64,000 bases of DNA. Origin: Enoplolaimus lenunculus. Its lineage: Eukaryota; Nematoda; Enoplea; Enoplida; Thoracostomopsidae. This document shows positions 49,461 to 61,600 of the stretch, piece by piece. The DNA lies in NCBI GenBank assembly GCA_030248215.1, contig JASANG010001017.1, forward strand, positions 92,187-156,186, written 5' to 3'. The notes under the pieces were generated by a model. The model did not search any database and was not told the origin of the DNA. It was given only the letters and a program-made list of their open reading frames with translations. The position numbers were made by a program, and so were the translations under genes. Numbering within the stretch: the first letter of the stretch is position 1; each line of letters opens with the position of its first letter.

Positions 49461-50564
49461 ACCTGTGCGAGGCGAAGGTTGGTTATGCGTTATCGGAACA
49501 TTCAATTTCCGCAAGCAAATAGAGCGCTGTGTCAGTTTAAAGGGTGAATTTAACCAAAGAATGATGATGTGCACGTGCGAGGCGGAGGTTGTTTATGCGT
49601 TATCGGAACATTCAATTTCCGCAAGCAAATAGAGCGCTGTGTCAGTTTAAAGGGTGAATTTAACCAAAGAATGATGATGTGCACGTGCGAGGCGGAGGTT
49701 GTTTATGCGTTATCGGAACATTCAATTTCCGCAAGCAAATAGAGCGCTGTGTCAGTTTAAAGGGTGAATTTAACCAAAGAATAATGATGTGCACGTGCGA
49801 GGCGGAGGTTGTTTATGCGTTATCGGAACATTCAATTTCCGCAAGCAAATAGAGCGCTGTGTCAGTTTAAAGGGTGAATTTAACCAAAGAATGATGATGT
49901 GCACGTGCGAGGCGGAGGTTGTTTATGCGTTATCGGAACATTCAATTTCCGCAAGCAAATAGAGCGCTGTGTCAGTTTAAAGGGTGAATTTAACCAAAGA
50001 ATGATGATGTGCACGTGCGAGGCGGAGGTTGTTTATGCGTTATCGGAACATTCAATTTCCGCAAGCAAATAGAGCGCTGTGTCAGTTTAAAGGGTGAATT
50101 TAACCAAAGAATGATGATGTGCACGTGCGAGGCGGAGATTGTTTATGCGTTATCGGAACATTCAATTTCCGCAAGCAAATAGAGCGCTGTGTCAGTTTAA
50201 AGGGTGAATTTAACCAAAGAATGATGATGTGCACGTGCGAGGCGGAGGTTGTTTATGCGTTATCGGAACATTCAATTTCCGCAAGCAAATAGAGCGCTGT
50301 GTCAGTTTAAAGGGTGAATTTAACCAAAGAATGATGATGTGCACGTGCGAGGCGGAGGTTGTTTATGCGTTATCGGAACATTCAATTTCCGCAAGCAAAT
50401 AGAGCGCTGTGTCAGTTTAAAGGGTGAATTTAACCAAAGAATAATGATGTGCACGTGCGAGGCGGGGGTTGTTTATGCGTTATCGGAACATTCAATTTCC
50501 GCAAGCAAATAGAGCGCTGTGTCAGTTTAAAGGGTGAATTTAACCAAAGAATGATGATGTGCAC
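49461..50564. repeat. Minisatellite: ten near-identical 110-bp units
   Basis: Unit starts fall at 49461, 49571, 49681 and every 110 bp to 50451. Units differ by only a few bases (for example ATAATGATGT against ATGATGATGT), apart from the diverged first unit edge. Each unit joins its neighbour through GCACGTGC, which contains the palindrome CACGTG. 110 is not a multiple of three, so frames break at each unit and no protein is implied. It lies between the two receptor genes, about 580 bp upstream of receptor A. Confidence 0.95.
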
Positions 50565-50569
50565 TATAT

Positions 50570-53500
50570 ATGTCTTGCTTAACTATTTAGAAATTATAAA
50601 AATGCTGAAACATGTAATTATTGGATCCTGCAATAAAACAAACAGCCCCTAAAAGGATCAGAGAGACGGAGCGCGTATATCTTGTGTAAATTGGTTTATT
50701 TATACAAATGAATATCAAACATGAGGTGGATAGTAGTATGTAATCTGAACTGGAAAGGACATTCTCATCCGCCTCATTTACGGGCCCATCTCACAAATAG
50801 AAACCAGCTAAAAGGTTTGGGGTGTACCGAGTGCCGTCCTTCATTGGTTCGAGTTTCAGCACATGAAGATTATAAAAGCCTTTACCAAAACTATGTGTTA
50901 TTTAGTTGCGAACACAGAATGCCAAAAAAAATTTTCTCGCTTAGCGTTGAATTCAGGTTATTTCAAACACGGATGCCGCAAGCACATTCGTTTGATGTAA
51001 GCTGACAAACATTAGTGAATAACAGCTTCTGAAATCATGTGTTAACTGTTAATTCTTTCGAAACGTATTGCGGACAACAAAATTATTTCTGAGTTAAAAC
51101 ATTTTTGGCAGGATTTGTTAGAAATTTTCAGTAATTTCTTAGATCATGACAGGGTTGCAGAGATATTGCTAAATATACCGATCTTTGCTTCCCAACGGTT
51201 GGTTTCATACAAATTCTTTGGTTAGGCGCTTTCTGTCAGGACAATAGGTTTATAATGTAGTATACATGCAAATTAAGCCAAACATTTCCTACATGGAAGT
51301 CAAAAATAGAATTTTAAAAATCCAGGGGGAGACTGGGTTAAAACCGGTGCACAACTCGTTAATAGGATCAAAATTGCGAACTCCAATTTTTACTAAATAT
51401 CGTAAAAAGAATTTGTATTCTAGACAGCTATGTTACAATTGTAAACAAATGCCACTTGGCCGGATATGAATGATCTCAAAAATACCTGCAATTTTGAACG
51501 AGGTACCTGAGAAAAATGTACTTTTAAAAAAGACGAGCTCTCGGCCGTCTTTAAAATCATAAATCTGCAACTATTTATAAAAACGTTTTCATAAGAAATA
51601 AATTCAAGCCATAGAACAACAATACAGATCAATAAAGCTTACGTTTGACAAACTTCGGCGGATAGCAGTGGGTATTTGTTTACAATAGCCGAGCGTTAAA
51701 TTGCTAGGTTTGACAGTTTAAGATTGCAAATAATTGCACTGCTAAAACAAACACTTTTATGCAAGCAAGATAACAAAACTGTTTAGTTTGTGCAAATCCA
51801 GCAGCTGCATTATAAGTGACGTTTTAGTTAATGTTGATGCCAGGAACCGCAATAATTCACATGCATGGCGATGTGCAAAATGACCACTATTCGGAGTAAT
51901 TAACTTGCGCACCTTGTGAATAAAATTTTGTGGCGTGTCTGGAAAGGAATTGCACTTTACCGTCAACCCTCTCGAAAATTATTGTGGCTCCTGTATAAAA
52001 TAACAATAAATTGAGAAAGAAACGTTCAGGTACGAAGTATTCCATCTCATATTAAAACCGAAGTCCAGCAACCCGTGTGAATGAGAATAATATATTATGT
52101 ATGCACAATTTTGACAAATTGCTGAAAGCGAAATGTCAACTCTTGAAAGTGTACGCCTCCTGTAAGCAGGTGTTGTATAGCTTTAGGAAATACTATGACG
52201 CTGCGTTTAATAGAACACGGATTGAAATTGGATTACAATACCGCGTTTTGTGCAAACTTTTGCGTGTGCAATTTGCGTAACAAGGTTTTAAAGTAGTAGG
52301 TGTCCAGGCAACCTCGGATAGCCTAGCAAAATTTAGATGATCTGTGTGCTAAACCAAGCAAATTCGCTTTTGCATGACCTGTAGGATTATGACATATAAC
52401 TTCAGTATTAAATCCTGTTGCAACAGTCGCAAACCAATTTTGGATCATAAATTTGTGTCTTGAGTCTCGAACACCTTGACTCCGCCCTGACTACGCACAT
52501 AATGTCTCTTTCGCTTGTTTATGTCGCGTCATAAACTCGTGCTAATGCGAAAAGACAAAAAAATATGTTAGCGTTTAACGCCCATGTAAAGATCAGTGGC
52601 GGAACGTTTTTCTGTGGGATACACTTATACTTCCACATGTCACATTCGAGCATTTGCAGAAAATTTCGGAACTTGCCCGTATTTCATCACAATTGTTATT
52701 GTGCCACGGAACGCCACGACGTTTATTTAGAACAGCTATTCTGCAATATCTGAACAGCTGATATTTAGCATGAAGTTTAAACTCTTGTGAAGATAACGGT
52801 TTACGAATAGTGTTTCGTATAATATTGCAAAAATAATTGCGTATCCGGTATTTTTAATTTAATCTGAAATCTTTGCATCCACTTGCGGATCCAGGATTTT
52901 GTGTTGGCGAAGGCAACTTTTTGTGGTCAAAAATTTACCGGTTTTAAGTGCAGTTCTGCAAGTTTTGTAATAGTTTAAGATTTAGCAATTGTGTCGAAGA
53001 CGAAAAAGTTTTGAATTTGGGTAGCATCTCGCCACATTTTTTACTTATTTGGCTAAAAAACACATATTGAGGTTCAAATAAACCATTTGCATCACAAAAC
53101 TCACAGCACGGCAGAGCCGGCTAGAACATACATCCTTGTATCTCGTTGCAACCGCCACTGTTTCTATCTGTTTTGCTGTGTGCAAGAATCAATTAATTTT
53201 TTATTTATTTCAATATTTGTGATATAAAAAATTTAAATCGCAGCTCTTTGTGATGATCATAGTTGCAGCAACATCTCAAACTTAGCAAGTGATCGTTCAA
53301 GTGTTTATATTATATATGTTCTAACCAACTCCAAATGATACTGCGAGTTGTCTTACATCATTCAAAATAGCCTTGTTCTCAGTAGAAATTACAAAAAATA
53401 TTTGCCATTGTTTTCATTGTTTAAATGATACACTTTCAACACCCTCCTACAGATTTGATTTTACAGTGTGTCTGATGCCCGAAAACTCTCTGTACGAAAG

Positions 53501-54741
53501 GTTATAAAATTGAGTTTATATGTGGAAGCTCGTACACATTACTCATCTGATAGCGGCGGTTTGTGAATCAATGGCATATGATATTCGATCATTGCCACTG
53601 TCCACCAATATGAGAGCTCCAATTTTTTAGCCATGACGTCGAATCAACATGGGACCAACCTGTCCAATGTTATAACGTGAATCACCATGAACCACCGCAT
53701 ATAACTGGTCGGATTCTGCTTTTCAACATCTATGATTAGGTGCATCTAGGTTATTTAATTTACAATTATTGACTGCAATTGACAATCTTTTCATTAACCC
53801 TTTCTCAAGTGAATATTTGCTATGAATACGCATAAGAAGTAATTTCATTTCAAGATTCGGGCGGCAACCTCATGGCTTGGAGGCGTTCAACATCACCACT
53901 CAGCTATAACAGCTTGACGCCTGACGCTCAGTTATGGACGTTAACACAAAAGGCAAAAGGTTTAGAGTAGCTAAAAATAGAACAAGTGATGTCTCTTGCA
54001 AAATACATTTAGTACAACAAATCGGTCATCGTATTAATTAGCACAGTACTGCTTGTATAGATTCGGTGAGTCGTTCCGTCAATTCTTTGCGAACCAGAGA
54101 TCCAAAAACCGAAGCCGGAAGTCCAGAAATGTGCCGGAATTGAGGTCGGAAGTAAAACCGGAGATAAAATGACATTTACTAGTTAAACACGTTTAATTTG
54201 CTAATTTTGGCAAATATTTGTTAAAGCGTAGTCAAAAATAAAAAACTTAAACATGAAAAAGCAAAATTACGCTACAGGCGAGGTCGCGAAAAATAGGTTA
54301 ATATTTTAACGATGAGAAACGTTAACGGAATTGCGTTGAAACTTGTTGACTACACCTGCATGTAGCCACGAGTTCCAATTGAGAGGTGTCTAGGCAGCGT
54401 AAGTTCACAGTATTGAGGTCGAGTTTTGAGCAATAATTTCTCGAGGATATGTCAAATGATCGTTTTAATAACAATTTTTAGTATCAAACATAATTAGAAA
54501 CAACAAGAATTTTTTACTGATGACAACAGTACAAGGTCACCCAGAACAGGAAAAGGTTTAAGCTGTGCAATTTTTTGCAACTAACAACGGTGCAGTACAT
54601 GGCTATCATTTTATGTTTTCAGCGTTTCCAATAAAAATATACATCAAGTTAACATATTAGACTACTACTATTACGTTTTACCACTGCAACTGTAAGAAGC
54701 TGGTCAGCGTTTTAAAAACAATAATTTTTTACGATTTAAAA
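50570..54741. other. Gene-free stretch between the two receptors
   Basis: Contains a worn TTAGGC-family left end near 52580, a CACTTGCGGATCCAGG fragment near 52882 (as in the element at 57408), a diverged match to 9520-9600 near 53570-53670, and CCGGAA-type words near 54110. No exon can be supported. Confidence 0.45.
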
Positions 54742-56562
54742 CTACAGTTCAGAAGACTGAAACTGTCTATTGAACAGAAATATGGATTGTGGGGTATATT
54801 CATCTTGTGCTAATCCTGAAAATTTTCGATTTTCATCGCGGTTTTTGTAACGATTTGTATTTAACCGAACAGCGGTATTGTCATTATTTGAACAATCACT
54901 GGTTGTCGTCAGAGCTGTATTTTGTCGATTTCGCAGCGTAAATTCTGAACTGTACTCCGATACGTCACTCGATTGTCTGTCCAAACAAGTGCTTGAAATG
55001 TTCTCAAGACTCAACTTGATTCCGCTTCCCACTGGCGCAGTTGAAGCGTAGAATTCTTCATCGCTGCTTGCAGTTCGATATGTTTGTTCGGAGTCTGATA
55101 TTTCCTCCGGAATCAACGACGGGATTGACAACTGCTGTTCGACAGAAATTCGGTTTGACCGTGGCAGAGTTGGCGAAGTTGTTGACGGGGTTAGTCTTCC
55201 TGATGCAATAGATCTTAGACGAAAGGCTTGCTCTGCGCTTAACGATACCGATTTTGATCTTCTCCGGCGTGTTGTGAACGGAAACGAATCGTTCGATTTC
55301 TGGCTTTCCGACGAACGTAAGTTTTCAAGCATCAACGAAGTGATGGTAACGCTTACCGTTTCGCCACTTGCCATACCTGTAACTGGACTTGAACCTGGAG
55401 TAGTGGTGCGAAACCGCGGACCCAGCGTGAGGTACGTCTTCAGATTGGGCAAAGAACGTGTGGTCCCTATTTGGCTTGAGCCATCCTGGATCTTTCGTAT
55501 CTTTAGCCTATCTTGATCAATTGTATTAAATCGGGTACGAAGCGCTACGCTACTTGCGGTGTTACGAACGCCTGCTTCAGGCCGCAAAAATACAATTCGT
55601 TTCAGTGTACGAGATAAATCATTACTCATCAAAAATAACGCTAACGGATTGAGATAAAAGTTCGAATACGCCCACGCACGTGCAACAAATATTGACCAAG
55701 CTAAACTGACCGGCTGTTCAACAGTATAATCTGCGCTATTCGATGTTTGGCTGATAAAAACAAAATTCCATATTAGTACAACGTTGTATGGTGCCCAGCA
55801 AAACGCAAATATATACACTAAATACATAACGCGTTGAGTTAATTCAAATCGCCGTTCTAACGCGTCACATTCGGTCGATGCAATACTTCGGGTATCGGTA
55901 ACCGAACGTGAAATTACACGTCTCATTGCAACATAGTGCATGCTAATAACGACCAGTGGTGCTATATATGTACCACCAGTGATAAATAGTTGAAATATCC
56001 ACGCTTGTTTGCGATATTTGTTCGTTAAATAAACATACGCAGTTTCGATGAATGCACCACCAATCAGCGATGCGAGCCAAACGTATCCGATATTGTAGAA
56101 GGCCTTTTTTCGGCCTTCGGGACTATTCCGGCCTCCGGCACCCAGGTGGCCCCCGACACCTATAGAGCGCAGGGGTTGAAGCGTTTGTTTGCATCGAAGA
56201 ACGCTTAGCAGTGTTAGAATTGCAACTGAATGAACGAATGTTGTCGTATTTATTGTATCTACGGTTGCGTATATTGCACTACTGACAGATACGTTAACTC
56301 CGGCAAGTACAATGATTGACGGAAATATTTGAGCATCACTTAGACTGGAATCAACAATCCAAGTAATAATAAATAATAAATCGCCAACAGTTTTGTCGAG
56401 AAGATACAAATTTGATGGCCGAAATGGTTGGCGGCCTTTTAAAATTGCAAGTGCAAGAAGTGTTTTTGCGATCAGGCCGATGACAAGTTGAGTAGCGACG
56501 ATGCTGTCTTGAATCGTCAACTCGGTTGATTGCTTGCTTACCACGGAAGTATTTGAAGACAT
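54742..56562 (-). CDS. Atypical rhodopsin-like GPCR, paralogue B (single exon, 606 aa)
   Basis: A paralogue of the receptor at 47167, with the same helix layout about 10 residues later at TM1 and 20 later from TM4 on. TM3 and its end are nearly identical (FVHSVAILTLLSVLRC at 109-124), as are TM6 (YIFAFCWAPYN) and TM7 (NFYLNPLALFLMS). It shares the non-canonical LRC in place of DRY, the NPLAL motif and the missing TM3-loop 2 Cys pair. Intracellular loop 2 has a Gly-rich insertion absent from A (GVGGHLGAGG, 135-144) encoded by GC-rich DNA. The long tail has SLPNL, LRSIA and TGMA motifs in the same order as in A. N-terminal NTS and loop sites NVS and NTT could be glycosylated. The start taken is the ATG of MSSNTS. 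The ligand is unknown. Confidence 0.88.
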   Translation of the reverse strand: MSSNTSVVSKQSTELTIQDSIVATQLVIGLIAKTLLALAILKGRQPFRPSNLYLLDKTVGDLLFIITWIVDSSLSDAQIFPSIIVLAGVNVSVSSAIYATVDTINTTTFVHSVAILTLLSVLRCKQTLQPLRSIGVGGHLGAGGRNSPEGRKKAFYNIGYVWLASLIGGAFIETAYVYLTNKYRKQAWIFQLFITGGTYIAPLVVISMHYVAMRRVISRSVTDTRSIASTECDALERRFELTQRVMYLVYIFAFCWAPYNVVLIWNFVFISQTSNSADYTVEQPVSLAWSIFVARAWAYSNFYLNPLALFLMSNDLSRTLKRIVFLRPEAGVRNTASSVALRTRFNTIDQDRLKIRKIQDGSSQIGTTRSLPNLKTYLTLGPRFRTTTPGSSPVTGMASGETVSVTITSLMLENLRSSESQKSNDSFPFTTRRRRSKSVSLSAEQAFRLRSIASGRLTPSTTSPTLPRSNRISVEQQLSIPSLIPEEISDSEQTYRTASSDEEFYASTAPVGSGIKLSLENISSTCLDRQSSDVSEYSSEFTLRNRQNTALTTTSDCSNNDNTAVRLNTNRYKNRDENRKFSGLAQDEYTPQSIFLFNRQFQSSEL

Positions 56563-57407
56563 GTGCAAAGATTTTTTATTTTCACACTGAAAATTAATAC
56601 CTGTGCTAAAATCATAGTTTTCCTGTTACGGCGAGTTGGCCTCGACTGGTAGAAGTTTTTACAGCGACACCCTGCATCGCTTTTGAACACTTCCCACAAA
56701 AGGACTAGAGTTGGCTTAGACTGAGACTTAGGATTCGGAAAATGCATACCTAAACCTTAGCCTAACGTTTACTTAAAGCCTCTACCTAAGTCAGAAACTA
56801 AGCCTAATCCTAGAACGTCTTTAGCGCAAGTGATAGGGGAGTGCACAAGATCCCAACGCACCAGTAATACTAAAAACCGAAAAATCGGGCTTCTAAATTT
56901 TACTAAGATTTTTTCAAGGCTTCAGGACTGTTACGGATAACATTGATAGGTTTTTATGCAATATTAGCTAGCGTGAAATATAAACTTGAATGAAATGTCT
57001 TACGGTAGGCCTCATGGTTTTTTACCAAGAACCACTGAAGCACGAGGCTGCGTTTCGAAAAGAGTACATGGCTCGCTGCGCCATAATATAACGATGCAAC
57101 GTTCACTGGTGGATTCAAGGATGGCCTCCCAGGCCCAGAACTCAAAGGAAGTTAAAACCAAAATTTTCTGCTTAGCTTTAGTGTAAAAATTGCGTTTAGT
57201 TTCGCGCTGACTTTGCTCGCGGAGTTTTTTCACTATTATATATTTACATATTTACCTACATCGCCCGACTCTGGCATCGCAAGTTTTTTGATCCGTCACT
57301 ATATCGTTGTATTTTAAAATAAGAAACGCAGTCACAATTTGCCTTTTCACTATTCATCCAACGAATGTATAAATAACGCTGGTTCAATGCAGCAATAGAT
57401 AGAGTAT
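56563..57407. other. Upstream region of receptor B
   Basis: A worn TTAGGC-family piece lies at about 56705-56810, and a GCGTTTAGTTTCGCGC end of the 32045-type element near 57190. No exon can be supported. Confidence 0.4.
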
Positions 57408-57581
57408 CAGTGACGGATCCAGGAGATCAAAATGGGGGAGGGGGCAAAATTTCACAGGTAATAAACTTACTTTTGATCCATACACAAACCACGAACTATG
57501 GTCACAAAATTGCTATATAATTTTTGTCGAGATGCTATTGGGGGGGCACGGCCGGGGTGGCCCCCCATGGATCCGCCATTG
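57408..57581. mobile_element. hAT-like MITE with perfect 8-bp target duplication
   Basis: Termini CAGTGACGGATCCAGG and, inverted, CAATGGCGGATCCATGG, flanked by TAGAGTAT on both sides (57400-57407 and 57582-57589). The 174-bp body includes a GC-rich palindrome (GGGGGGCACG and its inverse CCCCCC). CAGTGGCGGATCCAGG-type ends are common in invertebrate hAT MITEs. Single worn ends occur near 52882 and 61395. Confidence 0.9.
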
Positions 57582-58661
57582 TAGAGTATGCATCTATTTC
57601 ATTGTCTTATGCAATTCTCATACATTCATTTTAAACCCGGATACTAAAAGATTGGGAAAAAATAAAAATAAAAATTCAAATACAATGCATAACGAAATCT
57701 AAACAAAACCGGAGCGAAAACAAGTACGAAAACATTGATACTGACGTCGTAAAGATAACACAGATCAGAAAGTTTATGTTTGCTTTACCGTTCTGGAAAC
57801 AGATTACCGCGAAAAGTGCACTGGTGACGTTGGACGACAAAATTCCTGCGACATTTTTTACTTGCGTAAAATTTAAACCTTCATCTATATAAAACTTGAA
57901 TACCACACATACGTATTTTGGGTAACGTTCCAGCATTACTTTGTTTACAATCATTTGCACGCAGATTTTGATGCATTCGCTAATTTTTGCGCATTACGCA
58001 AATTCAGCTAACTGGTGTACATCATTAACATCGTGCATCGTTTTGCAGATGTAAGTGGCATAGTATCAGAGTGAGAAATGCCCACGTGAATATTTTTGAC
58101 TCGTTCATTAAGTGACCACCAGCCTACTTTTGCCTAAAAATAGTACCTGAAACGAAAAGTTCACTTAAAATGTTTGACAATTTAAACATTTTGTTCGACA
58201 CAGCTTCTATTATTAGGAATGAGCATACTAAAAATCTATATATTAAACCTGGAACGCCCCACATATGTATTTTCGGCAGCGTTCTAACAGATTTTTATTT
58301 CCGTTACGTATGCAAATTAATATGTATACGTTGAGAACACTTATTGTTTCGAATGTGTTTTATATATTTGCAAAGCATTACAGCTTTTCAAAATGTAGTT
58401 CTTTATTCTCGTTCACTTAAACATGAGGGGCTCACGCAAAAATTTAGTCTAGAGCTGGGGAAGTATTAGTCCAGTTGCATATGTGTGCAACTACGTGTAC
58501 TAGTATCTTTTATATAAGAAATTGCGTCTTAAATATTAAACATTGTTTAAGAATTGGTATGATCCAGAAATGTCTAAGAAATTATTTTTCTGGTTATTGT
58601 TTCACTTTTAAGCATAAGTTCAGCGATTTTAAACTAATGACAATGCGAAGTTGTGTTTTAG

Positions 58662-61600
58662 GCGTTGTTCGTCATGGGACTAGCACGTCGGTGGGAACAT
58701 CAACGCCTCGTCGATTTTACTGGAACAGCGGAGTTTCTTCCGGTGGAGATGCACTCGCAGCGAAAGTCATAACAAAACAACTTCAAAGTAAATTTTTTAT
58801 ATTTCATAATAAAATAATACCGGATTTTCAACCGGAACCGAATAATGAGCAATAACCGTTACCGAAAGCTTAATTCTTCGTACAATTTCACTTAAAATAC
58901 CGTCATCAAACACGTCTTTTTTCAACACTTGTCATCAAACGCGTTGAAATGCAGCGTTTCAGTCCTTAAATTTAGGCGCAGGCCCATAGCCAGCTTTACA
59001 AGCCGAAGGAACGGAAACAAATTTAATTGAGCCATTCAAGAAGTTTTTAATGACGGTAAACTTTTTCTGGAAGGGCTTAGCCCTCTTCAGCCTCTCTCTG
59101 GCAACGGGATCGGCAAAGCGTTGAACCGGTATTATAGTTTAATGTTCCCGTTCAAATTTCACCCCCTCTTGGAAGATTAAAACTCGACATATTGCCGTTG
59201 ATGAAATCGAAAGGGTGTTATATTAAATTTTCCCTACAAGGATTTTGCGCGTTGCGCCAAAAATCGTATTGGAAGGTACACTGTAGTGACCGGAATAAGA
59301 TGAGGATTGACATTTATTTTGCCGCTCCAGAAGTTTTCACACTGATATTCGGTGACGGACGGCTGTAGTTCGATCCAACACTCATCTTTTTTGTATTCTT
59401 TCTTTTCAGCGTCTGTTACCGTTTTTCTGGACTTAATAAAGTTTATGCGGGTTGCAGGCCAATGTATATATAAATCATAAGCGAACAGTTTTTCTGTGGG
59501 AATGTTGAGAGTAAGCTTAGTCTTTAGACTAATTTTTTGCTTGCTAGACTCCCGAGTATGCTTAAGCTACTGTTAAGGCCTTGATCTATACATTGTCCGG
59601 ATTGTTCGAGCGTCTGTTGTATATTTGAACATTCTAGGCAATTCAGTTCTTTGAATTCTTTATACACCCAAGTTAGGACTTATAGACCTTATATTCCAAG
59701 GGACTCTAGTTAGGGATACAGACTTTTAATTATTGGGCCCCAAATTGGGAACCCCCCTTTTCCAATCATTACAGTAGTTTAATTTCTGTGTGAAATTTGC
59801 AAATTTTCAACTTCCTCAAGAATCACTAATTCTATGTTTTTCAACACTTAGAAATCCAACTGTATTCTAACATGCATTGCAAGTTATCTCCTTTCATAGC
59901 ATACTCAACTACCATGGAAATATATAATAATTGTTTTGTATATATTTTTGTTGAATGAAGACTACTAGTTGAGTTGAATGATGTTATTATTTGTTACTTC
60001 TTACGTTGTAATAACTAATCCCCGTGCTATTCAAATAAAACTTCAATCGTCATGCTAAACTCGGCCAATGTTACCCTAAAGGCCGTCCCATTTTCCCGGG
60101 ACAGAAATGTACCAGGAGTACCCGTCCCATTTTCCGGGACAGCAATGTACCAGGAGTACATACAAAAAATATAATTGGGACAGCGGGACAGTTGGAACAG
60201 ATGAGGCAGTGGGACAGCTGGGACAGATGGGACAGTTGGGACAGATGAGACAGTGGGACAGATGGGACAGTTGGGACAGCTGGGACGGATGGGACAGTTG
60301 GGACAGCAGGACAGTTGGGACAGATGGGACAGTTTGGACAGATGGGAGAGTTTGGACAGATGGGACAGTTGGCATAGATGGGACAGTTGGGACACTTGGG
60401 ACAGTTGGGACAGATGGGACATTTGGGACAGATGGGACAGATGAGACAAGGAAATTGGGACGGCCTTTATAGTAACATGGGCCCGAAACTCTATAGAGTG
60501 CCACTGCAGTTATTTCATCAGAGACCAAATATGTGATAACAGATCGACGCATAGTTCACATGAAGGACAGATGGGACAGTTGGGACAGTTTGGACAGATG
60601 GGAGAGTTTGGACAGATGGGACAGTTGGGACAGTTGGGACAGATGGGACAGTTGGGACAGATGGGACAGTTGGGACACTTGGACAGATGGGACAGTTGGG
60701 ACAGTTGGAACAGTTGAACAGATGGGACAGTTGGGACAGATGGTACAGAGGGGACAGATGGGACAGTTGGGACAGATGGGACAGTTGGGACAGATGGTAC
60801 AGCGGGACAGATGGAACAGTTGGGACACTTGGGACAGATGGGACACTAGGGACAGTTGGGACAGATGGGACAGTTGGAACAGTTGGGACAGATGGGACAG
60901 ATGGGACAGTCGGGACAAATGGGACAATTGGGACAGATGGGACAGTTAGGACAGATGGGACAGTGGGATAGATGGAACAGTTGGGACAGATGGAACAGAT
61001 GGACAGTTGGGACAGATGGGACAGTTGGGATAGATGGGACAGTTGGGACACTTGGGACAGATGGGACATTTGAGACAGATGGGACAGATGAGGCAAGGAA
61101 ATTGGGACGGCCTTTATAGTAACATGGGCCCCAAGGCCCCAAACTCTATAGAGTGCCACTGCAGTTATTTCATCAGAGACCAAATATCTGATAACAGATC
61201 GACGCATAGTTCACATGACAACATTCAAGTCAGTTCTTCGAAACGTGTGGAAGTTTCTACCACATGTTAATATGAAACGCATTTTTCACGGTATGCTATA
61301 TATGTGGCAATTTTCTGAGGGAAAAATTGTAAGGGACCTTAGCATTTTATCACAAAAAATTTTCTGACCGTGACGCATCACGCTCCCCTTTGGATCCGCA
61401 AGTGCTAGGGACATATTTTTTCAGAAGCTTGAACGAAAACTGAATAGTTACAATTTCAATATACAACTAAATGACATAACTAAATTACATATATCAATTT
61501 TATATTGCAGTAATGGTCAAAAATAGCGTTGAAATCTACAATTGTGTCAATTTTTGTGTTGAAGCCAGTCAATTAATAATGTTACATTTCACACCGGTTA

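Noticed and set aside
49461-50564. CRISPR-like array
   Set aside because: The whole 110-bp unit is repeated with no unique spacers, and the context is an animal genome; it is a minisatellite.
60518-61207. 229-codon - strand frame rich in Val-Pro-Ser, and other long frames over the same DNA
   Set aside because: The 9-bp repeat is free of stops in all frames, so length is no evidence of coding; there are no flanking splice or start signals.
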